A stretch of DNA of 64,000 bases from Mesorhizobium sp. WSM3862 (GTDB lineage Bacteria; Pseudomonadota; Alphaproteobacteria; Rhizobiales; Rhizobiaceae), in the NCBI RefSeq assembly GCF_002294985.1, contig NZ_NSGE01000003.1:744001-808000 (forward strand), read 5' to 3'. Each line of letters starts with the position of its first letter. Within the stretch, counting starts at the first letter, position 1. The notes beneath the pieces were generated by a model that was given only the letters and a program-made list of their open reading frames with translations, made no database searches and was not told the origin of the DNA. Below, piece after piece: positions 37,982-46,803 of the stretch. The position numbers and the translations under genes were made by a program.

Positions 37982-38272
37982 TCAGGCGACCTTGCGGGCA
38001 AGATCCTCGATCATATCGGCGCGCTCTTCTGCGATTGCGCGCAGCTTCACCGTCGGATCGCGGCCGAAAGGCACGCTGACGGCGACGTGGAGGTCGGCGC
38101 GGGTCAGTCCGATATCGGCAAGCTCGGCATCGGACATCTCGCCAAGGCGATAAAAGGCGCGGCGGTTTTTCCAGGCGCGAAACGCATCGGCGACCGCATT
38201 GAGCACGCGGGTCGCAACGGCCGGACGCGTGGTGATGCGCGGGGTCTCGGAGGCGAATTCGATCGTGGTCAT
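37982..38272 (-). CDS. DUF1127 small protein
   Basis: A 96-residue protein carrying the arginine-rich DUF1127 (YjiS-like) helix AWKNRRAFYRLGEMSDAE, then LADIGLTRADL. Small DUF1127 proteins in alphaproteobacteria have been linked to RNA turnover and to phosphate and carbon metabolism. I start it at ATG 38272, with AAGGAGAGA upstream; the longer frame to 38407 runs through a repeat and has no supporting signal. It diverges from a LysR regulator gene, a recurring arrangement in rhizobia that suggests control by that regulator. Confidence 0.85.
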   Translation of the reverse strand: MTTIEFASETPRITTRPAVATRVLNAVADAFRAWKNRRAFYRLGEMSDAELADIGLTRADLHVAVSVPFGRDPTVKLRAIAEERADMIEDLARKVA

Positions 38273-38362
38273 GTCAGTCTCTCCTTCGGAGTCGAGCGGA
38301 CGAAACCATGCAATCGGCGCCTGGGAGGAGCGCCGTTGCGGTCTCGATACAGTTAACGTGAC

Positions 38363-38409
38363 GCATGTCGTTGCCCCCCAACACCGGAGGCCACTTTTGG
38401 GCGACATGC
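38363..38409. repeat. Interspersed palindromic repeat, type A
   Basis: Arms GCATGTCG (38363-38370) and CGACATGC (38402-38409) flank a CCCCAACACCGGAGGCCAC core, the same design as at 4030-4076. It lies in the divergent gap between the DUF1127 and LysR genes, so it may interfere with or take part in their promoters. Confidence 0.75.
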
Positions 38410-38509
38410 TGTGCCTTCATGTGGACAATGGCAATTTGCCACGCCGCGATTGATTAATCCAACGAATGTTTCTAATCTTTAGCATCAACACGAATGATGG
38501 ATTGGACCG

Positions 38510-39466
38510 ATGAAAGCGCCGCTCGATCTCGATCAGTTGCAGACCTTCATCTCGATTGCCGACACCGGCAGCTTCACGCGGGCTGCCGAGGAGGTGCACC
38601 GGACACAGTCTGCGGTGTCGATGCAGATGCGCCGTCTTGAGGAGCGGATCGGCAAGCCGCTGTTCGAAAAGGATGGTCGCACCAACAAACTGACTGAGGA
38701 GGGCGACAGGCTGCTTTCATATGCAAGGCGGCTGATCTACCTCAACCGCGAGACTTTGGCGGCCTTCGACGACCAGCGGCTCGAAGGCACGATACGCATC
38801 GGCACGCCGGATGACTATGCCGACCGCTTCCTGCCCGAGATCATGGCGCGCTTCTCGCGCTCCAACCCGCGTGTGGAGCTCACCGTCATCTGCGAGCCGA
38901 CGCCGGGCCTGGTCGAGCACATCAAGCGCGGCAATCTCGACCTCGCGCTGGTGACGCACAACGACACGCGCGGCCAGTCGGAGGTGGTGCGGCGCGAGCC
39001 GCTTCTGTGGGTCACCTCGGCCAACCACGCCACGCATGAGCAGGAAATCCTGCCGATGGCGTTCGGCCGGCCGAACTGCATCTGGCGGCGCGCGGCGGTC
39101 GACGTGCTCGACCGGCAGAACCGGGAATACCGCGTCCTCTTCTCCAGCTTCTCGGCGACCGTGATCACCGCCGCGGTGCTTTCCGGCCTCGCCATCTCGG
39201 TGCTGCCGGAATGCGCCCTCAGGCCCGGCATGCGCGTGCTCGGCGAGGCCGACGGGTTCGACGCGCTGCCGGATTGCCGCATCGGCATCATGCGCGGCCA
39301 GACCTCGCAGCCGGAGATCGTCGATGCTCTGGCCCGCCATATCGCGGAAAGCCTGGACAATATTTCCGTGCCGGTCAGCGAAGAGACGGGAAGCTTCGAC
39401 TTCGCGGCACTCGCCTTCGCCAAGATGAAGCGGACCAAGGCAAACCAGATCCTGCCTGGATGGTAG
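38510..39466 (+). CDS. LysR-family regulator (LrhA/HexA-like)
   Basis: A 318-residue LysR-type regulator. The helix-turn-helix is LQTFISIADTGSFTRAAEEV, then RTQSAVSMQMRRLEERIGKPLF. The effector domain starts near residue 90 (GTIRIGTPDDYADRFLP) and resembles the LrhA/PecT group, which controls motility and surface traits in other bacteria. ATG at 38510. It diverges from the DUF1127 gene, and its stop lies four bases before the stop of the convergent GGDEF-EAL gene. Confidence 0.88.
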   Translation: MKAPLDLDQLQTFISIADTGSFTRAAEEVHRTQSAVSMQMRRLEERIGKPLFEKDGRTNKLTEEGDRLLSYARRLIYLNRETLAAFDDQRLEGTIRIGTPDDYADRFLPEIMARFSRSNPRVELTVICEPTPGLVEHIKRGNLDLALVTHNDTRGQSEVVRREPLLWVTSANHATHEQEILPMAFGRPNCIWRRAAVDVLDRQNREYRVLFSSFSATVITAAVLSGLAISVLPECALRPGMRVLGEADGFDALPDCRIGIMRGQTSQPEIVDALARHIAESLDNISVPVSEETGSFDFAALAFAKMKRTKANQILPGW

Positions 39467-39470
39467 GGGT

Positions 39471-41699
39471 TCAGGCGCGAGCGGCGGCGGGCTGAATCTC
39501 GTCCGGCGAAGCTAGACCAGAAAGGCCGAGCAGTTGGACCGGCTCAAGCGGCGGCGACAAGAAATAGCCCTGGAGTTGCCGGCAGCCCATTGCGACCAGC
39601 AGCATCTTCTGCGCCTCGGTCTCCACGCCCTCGGCGGTGACGTCGACCCCGAGCGCCATGGCAAGATCGATCAGGGCCTTGACGATCGCGGCCGAGTTGC
39701 CGTCGCCATCGAGAAGCCGCACGAAGGAGCGGTCTATCTTGAGCTTATCGATGGCGTGGCGACGCAAGTAGCTGAGCGATGAATAGCCGGTCCCGAAATC
39801 GTCCAGAACGATGCCGACGCCCAACTGCCGCAAGGTGGTCAGAGCCGCCCTCGAAGCATCGCTGTTGTCCAGAAGCACGCTTTCGGTGATCTCGAACTGC
39901 AGGCGCTGCGGCGCCAGCCCGGTGTCGGCAAGGATCGACGCGACCTGTTCGGGAAAGCCGGCGTCGCGCAACTGCAGCGGTGATACGTTGACGGCGAGCC
40001 ACGGCAGGTCGGTTCGCACGGCGAAACGGCAGGCCTCCTGCAGCACCCACGCGCCGAGTTGGCCGATCATGCCGCGCTCTTCGGCGATGGCGATGAATTG
40101 CGCCGCCGGCAATGCGCCATGCACGTCATGCCCCCAGCGGATCAGCGCCTCCGCGCCGAGGATCGTCTTGCCGTTCGCCGCGAACACCGGCTGGTAGGCG
40201 AGCCTGATGCCGGAGCCGCCGTCGAGAGCCTTGCGAAGCTCGGTCTCGACTGTGCGCTTGCGCAAGAGCAGGTCGTCCATGTCGCCGGCGAAGACCTGGT
40301 GCCGGCCCCGGCCGTTCTTCTTGGCTTCGTAAAGCGCGATGTCGGCCTTGCGCAGCAGATCGTCGGCATCCGTTTCGCCGCCGTCCGATAGCGCGATGCC
40401 GATCGAGGCGCTGACGAAGACCTGATCTTCCATGAGCTTGAACGGTTCCTGCAACTTCTGCAGCAGCCGCTCGGCGATATCCTCGGCGGCACGGATATCG
40501 CGGATGTCGACGAGGATCAGCGCGAACTCGTCGCCGCCCAGCCGCGCCACGGTGTCCACCTCGCGAACGGTGTGCTGGAGCCTGGCCGCCGTCTGACGCA
40601 CAAGCTCATCGCCCGCCGGATGGCCGAGCGTGTCATTGATGTGCTTGAAACGGTCGAGATCGAGATAAAGCAACGCCACCCTTCCCATCTCGTGAACCGC
40701 CATATCCTGGCTGGCCCTGAGCAGGGCCCGACGCAAGCGGTCCTCGAACAAAGCCCGGTTGGGCAGGCCGGTGAGCGTGTCGTGGAAAGCGAGATATTGC
40801 GCCTCGTCCTGGCTTGTCTGCAGCGCGGACGAGGCGCGGCGGAGCCTGCGCAGCAGAAACGCCAGAACGCCGGCCGCCACAAGCAGCGCCAAGGCCAGCG
40901 CCGGGGCCATCTTGCGCACCAGCGTGAGACCCGGCCGTTCCTGGTCCCAGCCGACATAACCGAGGATGATACCGCGGGAATCGACCAGAGGCACCGCAGC
41001 GGCTCCGACCGATTGCGACAGCGGCACGAGACGCGCGCCGTCGAGCAGATATTTTTTGGCGATCTTGCCGATGACCGCCTCGTTGATGAACTCCACCGAA
41101 ACATGCAGATATTCGGTGCCGGGCGCCTGCGTGACCCGGTCCGTACTCGGCACCAGCGCCATGACGCTCAGGATCGCCGGTTTTCCCTGGAGCGACACAA
41201 GGTCCTCCGCGACCATTTTGGCCGGCTGGCCGGAAGCGCCCGCCTTCTGTGGCTCAGCCAGCATGCGGCGCAGCTTCTCGATGGATGGTTGCAAGGCAGG
41301 CTCGTCATCGCCATAGGCGGATGCGTCGACCACCTTACCTTCCTGCATGGCATGGACGGGACGATCAACGGCATCGAGAATGTAGACCCGGTTGTGACCG
41401 TAATAGGTATACATCCAGACGCTGAGGTTCTCCTCGATCCAGGTCCAATTGCCGGCCCTGACATTGGCGACCGCGTCATCCCAGACCGCAACGCTTTCCT
41501 GCTCACGCTGAACAGACGCAATCTGGTCCTTCAAACCCTCGTCGATGAATATCTTCTGCCGTTCGAGCGAGGCGTTGTCAGCCTGGGCCGCCGCGTAGAA
41601 GCCGAAACCGACGACCGTGGCCAGCGCGAAGACGGCCAACGTCAGCACGGCCAGCGTCACCTGATGCGTCAAAGGTCTGGTGTTGGCGGTTGCGCTCAT
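39471..41699 (-). CDS. CHASE4-GGDEF-EAL cyclic-di-GMP signalling protein
   Basis: A 742-residue inner-membrane protein. Helix 1 (about 12-35), a periplasmic CHASE4-like sensor region and helix 2 (about 262-285) are followed by a GGDEF domain with intact RLGGDEFALIL (about 385). The EAL domain has ILGAEALIRW (about 515), NVSPLQLRD, EITESVLL, LDDFGTGYSSL, KIDRSFV and EGVETEAQ. All catalytic and metal residues of both domains look intact, so it could make or degrade cyclic di-GMP; which dominates cannot be predicted. It stands alone, tail to tail with the LysR gene. Confidence 0.93.
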   Translation of the reverse strand: MSATANTRPLTHQVTLAVLTLAVFALATVVGFGFYAAAQADNASLERQKIFIDEGLKDQIASVQREQESVAVWDDAVANVRAGNWTWIEENLSVWMYTYYGHNRVYILDAVDRPVHAMQEGKVVDASAYGDDEPALQPSIEKLRRMLAEPQKAGASGQPAKMVAEDLVSLQGKPAILSVMALVPSTDRVTQAPGTEYLHVSVEFINEAVIGKIAKKYLLDGARLVPLSQSVGAAAVPLVDSRGIILGYVGWDQERPGLTLVRKMAPALALALLVAAGVLAFLLRRLRRASSALQTSQDEAQYLAFHDTLTGLPNRALFEDRLRRALLRASQDMAVHEMGRVALLYLDLDRFKHINDTLGHPAGDELVRQTAARLQHTVREVDTVARLGGDEFALILVDIRDIRAAEDIAERLLQKLQEPFKLMEDQVFVSASIGIALSDGGETDADDLLRKADIALYEAKKNGRGRHQVFAGDMDDLLLRKRTVETELRKALDGGSGIRLAYQPVFAANGKTILGAEALIRWGHDVHGALPAAQFIAIAEERGMIGQLGAWVLQEACRFAVRTDLPWLAVNVSPLQLRDAGFPEQVASILADTGLAPQRLQFEITESVLLDNSDASRAALTTLRQLGVGIVLDDFGTGYSSLSYLRRHAIDKLKIDRSFVRLLDGDGNSAAIVKALIDLAMALGVDVTAEGVETEAQKMLLVAMGCRQLQGYFLSPPLEPVQLLGLSGLASPDEIQPAAARA

Positions 41700-41821
41700 G
41701 TGTTTCCGGCTGGCTCTTGCTACCGCCAGTCAAAGCAAATCGGGCTTAAGATCGCGTTATAATGTTAGCGAGATTTCAGCTCTGCCTTGACGCCGCCCGA
41801 TAAGCGTTCCCCAATCAGAGC

Positions 41822-43387
41822 ATGAGCGAAGCAGCAACCGAATCACGCAGCAATGCCACCGAATATACGGTGAGCGAGATTTCCGGCGCGTTGAAGCGCA
41901 CGGTCGAGGATGCTTTCGGCAATGTGCGGGTGCGCGGCGAGATTTCCGGCTACCGCGGCCCGCATTCCTCCGGACACGCCTATTTCGCGCTGAAGGACGA
42001 CCGTGCGCGGATCGAGGCCGTGGTCTGGAAGACCACGATGGCGCGGCTGAAATTCCGCCCCGAGGAAGGGATGGAAGTGATCGCCAGCGGCAGGCTGACG
42101 ACCTATCCCGGAAAATCCAACTACCAGATCGTCATCGACAATCTGGAGCCGGCCGGCGCAGGCGCGCTGATGGCGCTGCTGGAAGAGCGCAAGCGGCGCT
42201 TGCAGGCCGAAGGCCTGTTCGATGCCGGCCGCAAGCGGCGGCTGCCATTCATGCCGCGCGCCATCGGCGTCATCACCTCGCCCACGGGCTCGGTGATCCG
42301 CGACATCATCCATCGCATCAAGGACCGTTTTCCGCTCACTGTGCTGGTGTGGCCGGTCCGGGTCCAGGGCGACACGACCGCAAAGGAAGTGACCGCAGCC
42401 GTCAACGGCTTCAACGCACTGACCTGGGACGGCGCAATCCGCCAGCCCGATCTCCTGATCGTGGCGCGCGGCGGCGGCAGCCTCGAGGACCTTTGGGGTT
42501 TCAACGACGAAGGGCTGGCGCGCGCCGTCGCCGCCTCGCGCATTCCGATCATCTCGGCCGTCGGACACGAGACCGATTGGACGTTGGTCGATTTCGTCGC
42601 CGACATGCGGGCGCCGACGCCGACGGGCGCCGCCGAGATGGCAGTGCCGGTCAAGGCGGAGCTCGAAGCGACACTGGCAAATCTCGGCGCGCGGCTTAGT
42701 GCCTGCACCTCGCGGCACCTGGATCGCAAGCGCCAGGCGGTGCGCGCCGCGGCGCGGGCGCTCCCCTCACCCGACCAGCTGCTGGCGTTGCCGCGCAGGC
42801 GCTTCGACGAGGCAACGAGCCGGCTCGGCCGCGGGCTGACGGTGAGCATCGAACGCAAGCGCGCAAGGCTGGAGCGGCAGCGGCTGACGCCGGCCACCTT
42901 GTCGCGTCGCCTCAATGAGACGCGCAGGCTGACAGGCCGCGACATCGCCCGCGCGCGGGCCGCGTTCTTCGCAATCGTGCGGCAAAGCCGGGCGCGCTTT
43001 CAGCGCAACTCGGCAAGGCTGTCGCCGGCGCCGGTCGTCAGGCGCCAGAAGCTGCAGGCCGACACGCTGGCCGGACTGACCCGCCGCCAGGAGCAGGCGA
43101 CGGCGCGGCGGCTTGACCGCCTGCGTGCCGCTCTTACCCAGGCCGACCGGCTGCTCACCACGCTGTCGCACAAGGCCGTGCTGGCGCGCGGCTTCGCGCT
43201 GGTCAAGGACGCCGATGGGACCGTCGTCAAGCGCGTCGCGGAGCTGGCGCCGGGTGCGGCGCTGCAGCTGGAGTTCGCCGACGGCAATGCAGAGGCCATC
43301 GCCACCAGCGGCGGCGCGCGGCCGAAGTTGGCCGCCAAGCCCTCGGGCAAGGCCAAGGAGCCGGGCAACCAGGGCTCGTTGTTCTGA
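41822..43387 (+). CDS. xseA: Exodeoxyribonuclease VII large subunit
   Basis: Large subunit of the single-strand-specific exonuclease VII. The N-terminal OB-fold domain ([39 protein letters not shown]) is followed by the catalytic core with [30 protein letters not shown] and [17 protein letters not shown]. An arginine-rich coiled coil follows, and a C-terminal beta segment ([17 protein letters not shown]). At 521 residues it is slightly longer than E. coli XseA. xseB is not nearby. The next gene starts one base after its stop. Confidence 0.95.
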   Translation: MSEAATESRSNATEYTVSEISGALKRTVEDAFGNVRVRGEISGYRGPHSSGHAYFALKDDRARIEAVVWKTTMARLKFRPEEGMEVIASGRLTTYPGKSNYQIVIDNLEPAGAGALMALLEERKRRLQAEGLFDAGRKRRLPFMPRAIGVITSPTGSVIRDIIHRIKDRFPLTVLVWPVRVQGDTTAKEVTAAVNGFNALTWDGAIRQPDLLIVARGGGSLEDLWGFNDEGLARAVAASRIPIISAVGHETDWTLVDFVADMRAPTPTGAAEMAVPVKAELEATLANLGARLSACTSRHLDRKRQAVRAAARALPSPDQLLALPRRRFDEATSRLGRGLTVSIERKRARLERQRLTPATLSRRLNETRRLTGRDIARARAAFFAIVRQSRARFQRNSARLSPAPVVRRQKLQADTLAGLTRRQEQATARRLDRLRAALTQADRLLTTLSHKAVLARGFALVKDADGTVVKRVAELAPGAALQLEFADGNAEAIATSGGARPKLAAKPSGKAKEPGNQGSLF

Positions 43388-43388
43388 A

Positions 43389-44507
43389 ATGAGCAGGAGC
43401 GACCCGCATCTGCGCACGCCGTCGGGCAAGCCGCGCCTGCGCTCGTTCAACGTCGCACTGGACGGCACGCCCGGCCGCTTCAACGCCATCACCGACGTGC
43501 CGGGCGTCGCGGTCGGCTATACGACGCTGATTGCCGGCGGGGGCCCGCTGCAAGTCGGGATAGGACCGGTGCGCACCGGCGTGACTGCGATCCTGCCGAG
43601 ACCTGTCGGCCAACTGGCGACGCCGGTGTTTGCCGGCGTGTTCAGCCAGAACGGCAATGGCGAGCTGACCGGCACGCATATCATCGAGGAGACCGGCGCC
43701 TTCGACCTGCCGGTTACCATCACCAACACCCATTCCTGCGGCCTTACCCGCGACGGAACGCTGCGCTGGATGAGCCGGGGGCTGCCGGCGGCGCTCGACA
43801 GCGCCTGGGGCCTGCCGGTGGCGGCGGAGACCTATGACGGCTTCCTCAACGACATCAACGGCCACCATGTGAGCTTCGAGCATGTCGCCTCGGCGCTCGA
43901 CGGCGCGACGGACGGCGCGATTGAGGAAGGCAGCGTCGGCGGCGGCACCGGCATGATCTCGTTCGGCTTCAAGGCCGGGTCAGGCACCGCCTCGCGCATC
44001 GTCGAATGGCAGGACAGAAGCTACACGCTCGGCGTGTTCGTGCAGGCGAATTTCGGCAAGCGGCGCAACTTCACCATTCGCGGCCGGCATGTCGGGCCGG
44101 AACTCGCCGAGCCGGCGATCCGCGAAGGCACGCCGCGCGCCGAAAAGGGCTCGATCATCGCCGTCGTCGCCACCGATGCGCCATTCCTGCCGCACCAGAT
44201 GAAGCGCCTCGCCAGGCGCGTGCCGCTCGGCATCGCCCTGACCGGCGGCTACGGCTACCACAGCTCGGGCGATATCTTTCTTGCCTTCTCGACCGCCAAT
44301 CCCGAGGCCGCGCTGGCGGCTTCAGGCCGCGTCGCCCGCGCGGAGTTCATTCCCGATGTCGATATCGACCCGTTCTTCGATGCTGTGGTGCAAGGGGTGG
44401 AGGAGGCGATCCTCAACGCGCTCGTCGCCAATGAGGACATGACCGGGCGCGACGGCAACTTCGTGCCGGCGCTGCCAAAGGTGTGGCTGAAGGACAATTT
44501 CAGCTAA
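43389..44507 (+). CDS. DmpA-type P1 family aminopeptidase
   Basis: A 372-residue member of the self-processing DmpA/BapA group of N-terminal nucleophile hydrolases, which release N-terminal D- or beta-amino acids. The precursor is expected to split before the Ser of EKGSIIAVVATDAP (about residue 254), giving alpha and beta subunits. Other family blocks are GVAVGYTTL, TITNTHSCGLTRDG, EEGSVGGGTGMISFGFK and HSSGDIFLAFST. It lacks a signal peptide. The ATG at 43389 begins one base after the xseA stop, so it is probably translated by coupling. Confidence 0.9.
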   Translation: MSRSDPHLRTPSGKPRLRSFNVALDGTPGRFNAITDVPGVAVGYTTLIAGGGPLQVGIGPVRTGVTAILPRPVGQLATPVFAGVFSQNGNGELTGTHIIEETGAFDLPVTITNTHSCGLTRDGTLRWMSRGLPAALDSAWGLPVAAETYDGFLNDINGHHVSFEHVASALDGATDGAIEEGSVGGGTGMISFGFKAGSGTASRIVEWQDRSYTLGVFVQANFGKRRNFTIRGRHVGPELAEPAIREGTPRAEKGSIIAVVATDAPFLPHQMKRLARRVPLGIALTGGYGYHSSGDIFLAFSTANPEAALAASGRVARAEFIPDVDIDPFFDAVVQGVEEAILNALVANEDMTGRDGNFVPALPKVWLKDNFS

Positions 44508-44551
44508 GCCGGTCGCTCGGCTGAGGTCAGACAAACCGCGCGCACGGTATC

Positions 44552-44806
44552 TTAATAGGACGGCTTGTCCGACGTCGTCTGTTGCTCGCTCTCTTCGGCG
44601 ACTTCCTCGAGGCGCGAAGCGATCAGTTCCTGGATGTCGCCGACCTCTTCCTGGATATCCTCAAGGAGAATGCCTTCCTCGGCGGCCTTGGCGCAGCACT
44701 CCTTGGCGAGAGTTTCGGCCTGCTCGTCGATCTTCACCGGCGAATGCTGGCATTGGACCTTTTCGCCGATCCATCCGCGCAAGAACTCGATCGCATGTTC
44801 ACTCAT
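44552..44806 (-). CDS. DUF768 family protein
   Basis: An 84-residue acidic protein of the DUF768 family, which is largely restricted to Mesorhizobium and relatives. It opens MSEHAIEFLRGWIGEKV and has the typical LAKECCAKAAEEGILLEDI, then EEVGDIQELIASRLEEV helix. Function is unknown. I use the ATG at 44806 because the family starts there; the track of codons continues to 44827 without a better signal. It converges with the DmpA-type peptidase gene. Confidence 0.8.
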   Translation of the reverse strand: MSEHAIEFLRGWIGEKVQCQHSPVKIDEQAETLAKECCAKAAEEGILLEDIQEEVGDIQELIASRLEEVAEESEQQTTSDKPSY

Positions 44807-45288
44807 ACTGCTTTTCCCTAGCGGCAATGCCGGTTGGTAGTCATGAACGCTCGCGTCCCGCCACGGGACGCAGGCCCATTCGAGCCGAGTCGGCCTCTGC
44901 CGGCAAGACTTCTTGCCAATGGGACAAGATGCCTTGCCAATGGGACAAGATGTCTTGCTCAGGGTCCGCGGAGCCGAAGGACTGGAAAGGTTCGAGGGAC
45001 ACGTTCAGATTGTTGAGGATGATGCTTTGGCCAGGATCGTCAAAGATCCGCTCTGTTGTTTTTGCTTGTTTTCTTCCGGTTTTTCAGACCGATTTCCGTC
45101 ACAACACCACGCATTTACGGCGATCTCGCAGGCGCAGCCAAGGGGCGAGAAACCGAAAGCCGCCGCTATATAGTGATATCCCCATACAATGTCGACTCTG
45201 ATCGTCGTGCCTGCTTCTTTCCGCCGCGTCAGGCGGGCGGCGGACAGCCTTTCGGGGAAGGTCTCGGCACCCTGCTGCGCATCTTGGC
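44807..45288. other. Intergenic region with tandem repeats
   Basis: Apart from the repeat at 44912-44952, no feature is supported. The stretch from about 45030 to 45130 is relatively T-rich with no strong ORF. Together with the pseudogene to the right, this is a decayed region. Confidence 0.4.
44912..44952. repeat. Tandem 21-base repeat, two full copies
   Basis: CTTGCCAATGGGACAAGATG occurs at 44912-44931 and again at 44933-44952, a period of 21 bases, with a third partial start (CTTGCTCAGG) after it and an imperfect CTTGCC before. Each unit has the dyad TCTTGCC / GGGACAAGA-like ends. The 21-base spacing places the units on the same face of DNA, as in operator arrays. Confidence 0.75.
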
Positions 45289-45627
45289 ATGACGCTGCGC
45301 CATACTTGGGAGGTGGCGATCACCATCGTCTCGCCGTTCGTTGCCGCGACGCTGCAGCTTCTCATTCCACATTCGTTGCGGCGCGCCATCGACCAGGCGC
45401 AGGGCGTGATGGTTGCGGGCGGCGGGACGGCTGCCGAGCAGGCGCTGTAGACCACGGCCCTGACACTGCTGGTCGTCAGCGTCCTGCGCGGTCTTTTCAC
45501 GATGGGGCAGAACGAGGCCATCGGCCATCAGACCGGCTATGAGCTGCGCCTGGGCCTTCTGCGAGGTGCGCGGGCTGCTCAGCCTGAGCTGCCCTTCGTC
45601 GCCCGGCGATGCTTCGTCACCCAATAG
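45289..45627 (+). pseudogene. ABC-transporter transmembrane domain, broken fragment
   Basis: From ATG 45289 the frame reads MTLRHTWEVAITIVSPF, AATLQLLIPHSLRRAIDQAQ and GGGTAAEQAL, then a TAG (45448-45450). It continues in frame as TTALTLLVVSVLRGLFTMGQ and GYELRLGLLRG. This is the N-terminal membrane domain of an MsbA/MdlB-type ABC exporter. The TAG is where relatives carry Trp (TGG), and a few residues seem lost after MGQN. The similarity fades after about 45570 and no ATPase domain follows, so only a truncated remnant is left. Confidence 0.75.
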
Positions 45628-45677
45628 AGGAATGGGACGCGGCGGCCGGCAAAACGACGTGAACGCCAGGAAATCGA

Positions 45678-45754
45678 TGGTACCGTTGGCTGGGCTCGAA
45701 CCAGCGACCCCCAGATCCACAATCTGGTGCTCTAACCAACTGAGCTACAACGGC
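45678..45754 (-). tRNA. tRNA-His (anticodon GTG)
   Basis: A 77-base cloverleaf with encoded CCA. The D-arm is GCTCAGTTGGTTAGAGC, the anticodon loop ATTGTGG has GTG, and the T-arm contains GGTTCGAGCCC. The acceptor stem GCCGTTG pairs with CAACGGT, leaving A73 as discriminator; the base before position 1 is T, so G-1 is not encoded. Loss of G-1 and C73 is a known trait of one alphaproteobacterial clade. Confidence 0.95.
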
Positions 45755-45903
45755 ACATCCGCCTGAGCGCAATCCGAGGAGAAATCATTCCCCGCGTCCG
45801 CTCCGTCGTCGGCGATGCGTCCAATACGGATTATCGGAGTCTAATTCAAGGCCTTTGATGAGGCAAAGATCCGATGAACGAACCCGCACAGTCCTGATTG
45901 GGC

Positions 45904-45941
45904 AAAAGAAAAGGCCGGCGGGAGGAGGTGCCGGCCTTTTC
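45904..45941 (-). terminator. Bidirectional terminator downstream of the phasin gene
   Basis: A 12-base perfect stem, GAAAAGGCCGGC (45908-45919) with GCCGGCCTTTTC (45930-45941), has T-rich flanks on both strands. On the minus strand it would end the phasin transcript, whose stop is about 155 bases upstream. Confidence 0.8.
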
Positions 45942-46096
45942 CTGTTACGAGCCAGCGGGAGGAGGAGCTGGCTGGTCACCCCGGAGAGCAAAGGGAGGAG
46001 GTTTCACACTCCGGGTATTCATCTCATCAATTCATCGCACATCTATTTGTCTGACGAAATGCGACGTTTTGATGCATCGTTGAGTTGCGCCTGAAA

Positions 46097-46555
46097 TCAG
46101 GCCGCCTTGATGTCCTTGAACGCCTTCTCGAAAGCGGTCTTCACCGGCTTCGAGACGTCCTCGACAGCCTTGGAGGCGACGGCCTGAAAGTCCTTGGCCT
46201 GCTCGACGGCCATCTCGGCGCGCTTGCGCAGGAAGGCAGTCTGCAGCTCGACGACTTCCGACAGCGTCTTGGCGCCGACCAGGGCTTCAAGGTGCGAGAA
46301 GCTGGCCTCGGCATTGGCGCGAAGGATGGCGATGGTCTTCAGCGAGACATCGCCGGAAACGGTCTTGGCGGTCTCGTAGGTCGACTCCAGAACCTTCTGG
46401 GTCTCCTCGGCGCCGTTCTTCAGTTTGGTGTAGGCCTCTTTCGACTGCTCGACGCCCTTCTCGGCGAAGGCGCGGATCTGGTCGGTGGCCTTGGAAGCGT
46501 CAAAGCTCGGGAATTCAACGTTCTCGATGGTCTCGGTCTTGGCAGTCTTGGACAT
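46097..46555 (-). CDS. Phasin family protein
   Basis: A 152-residue granule-associated protein of the phasin_2 type that coats polyhydroxybutyrate inclusions. It is almost entirely amphipathic helix, with FPSFDASKATDQIRAFAEKG, EAYTKLKNGAEETQKVLEST, LEALVGAKTLSEVVELQTAF and AKDFQAVASKAVEDVSKPVK. The ATG at 46555 begins MSKTAKTETIENVEFPSF and has AGGTTGGAAA upstream; the longer upstream frame is not real. Two TGCA-N-TGCA boxes lie 80-110 bases upstream, a possible target for a PhaR/AniA-type repressor. Confidence 0.9.
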   Translation of the reverse strand: MSKTAKTETIENVEFPSFDASKATDQIRAFAEKGVEQSKEAYTKLKNGAEETQKVLESTYETAKTVSGDVSLKTIAILRANAEASFSHLEALVGAKTLSEVVELQTAFLRKRAEMAVEQAKDFQAVASKAVEDVSKPVKTAFEKAFKDIKAA

Positions 46556-46634
46556 TTTCCAACCTTTCAAGGGCAGCGGCTTTGACGGAAAGCCGTCTCG
46601 TTCATGTATGATGGCAATATAAAGGCAAGTTTTG

Positions 46635-46662
46635 TGCATTGCAATATCTTTGTTGCACTGCA
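46635..46662. promoter_or_regulatory. Pair of TGCA-N-TGCA boxes upstream of the phasin gene
   Basis: TGCATTGCA (46635-46643) and TGCACTGCA (46654-46662) are 19 bases apart in the phasin promoter region. TGC-rich dyads are known targets of PhaR-family regulators of polyhydroxybutyrate genes; assigning these boxes to that regulator is inference. Confidence 0.5.
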
Positions 46663-46803
46663 CCATAAAAAAAATCGCCCCGCCATTAACCAAGAGCCCA
46701 GAGATTTCGGCCGATACACGGCATGGCTTGTGGACCTTGGTCCCGTACGCTTTTATTAACAAAGCGTTAACTCAAAAAGCCCGCCTGGAAGGTCTGCCAG
46801 CGC

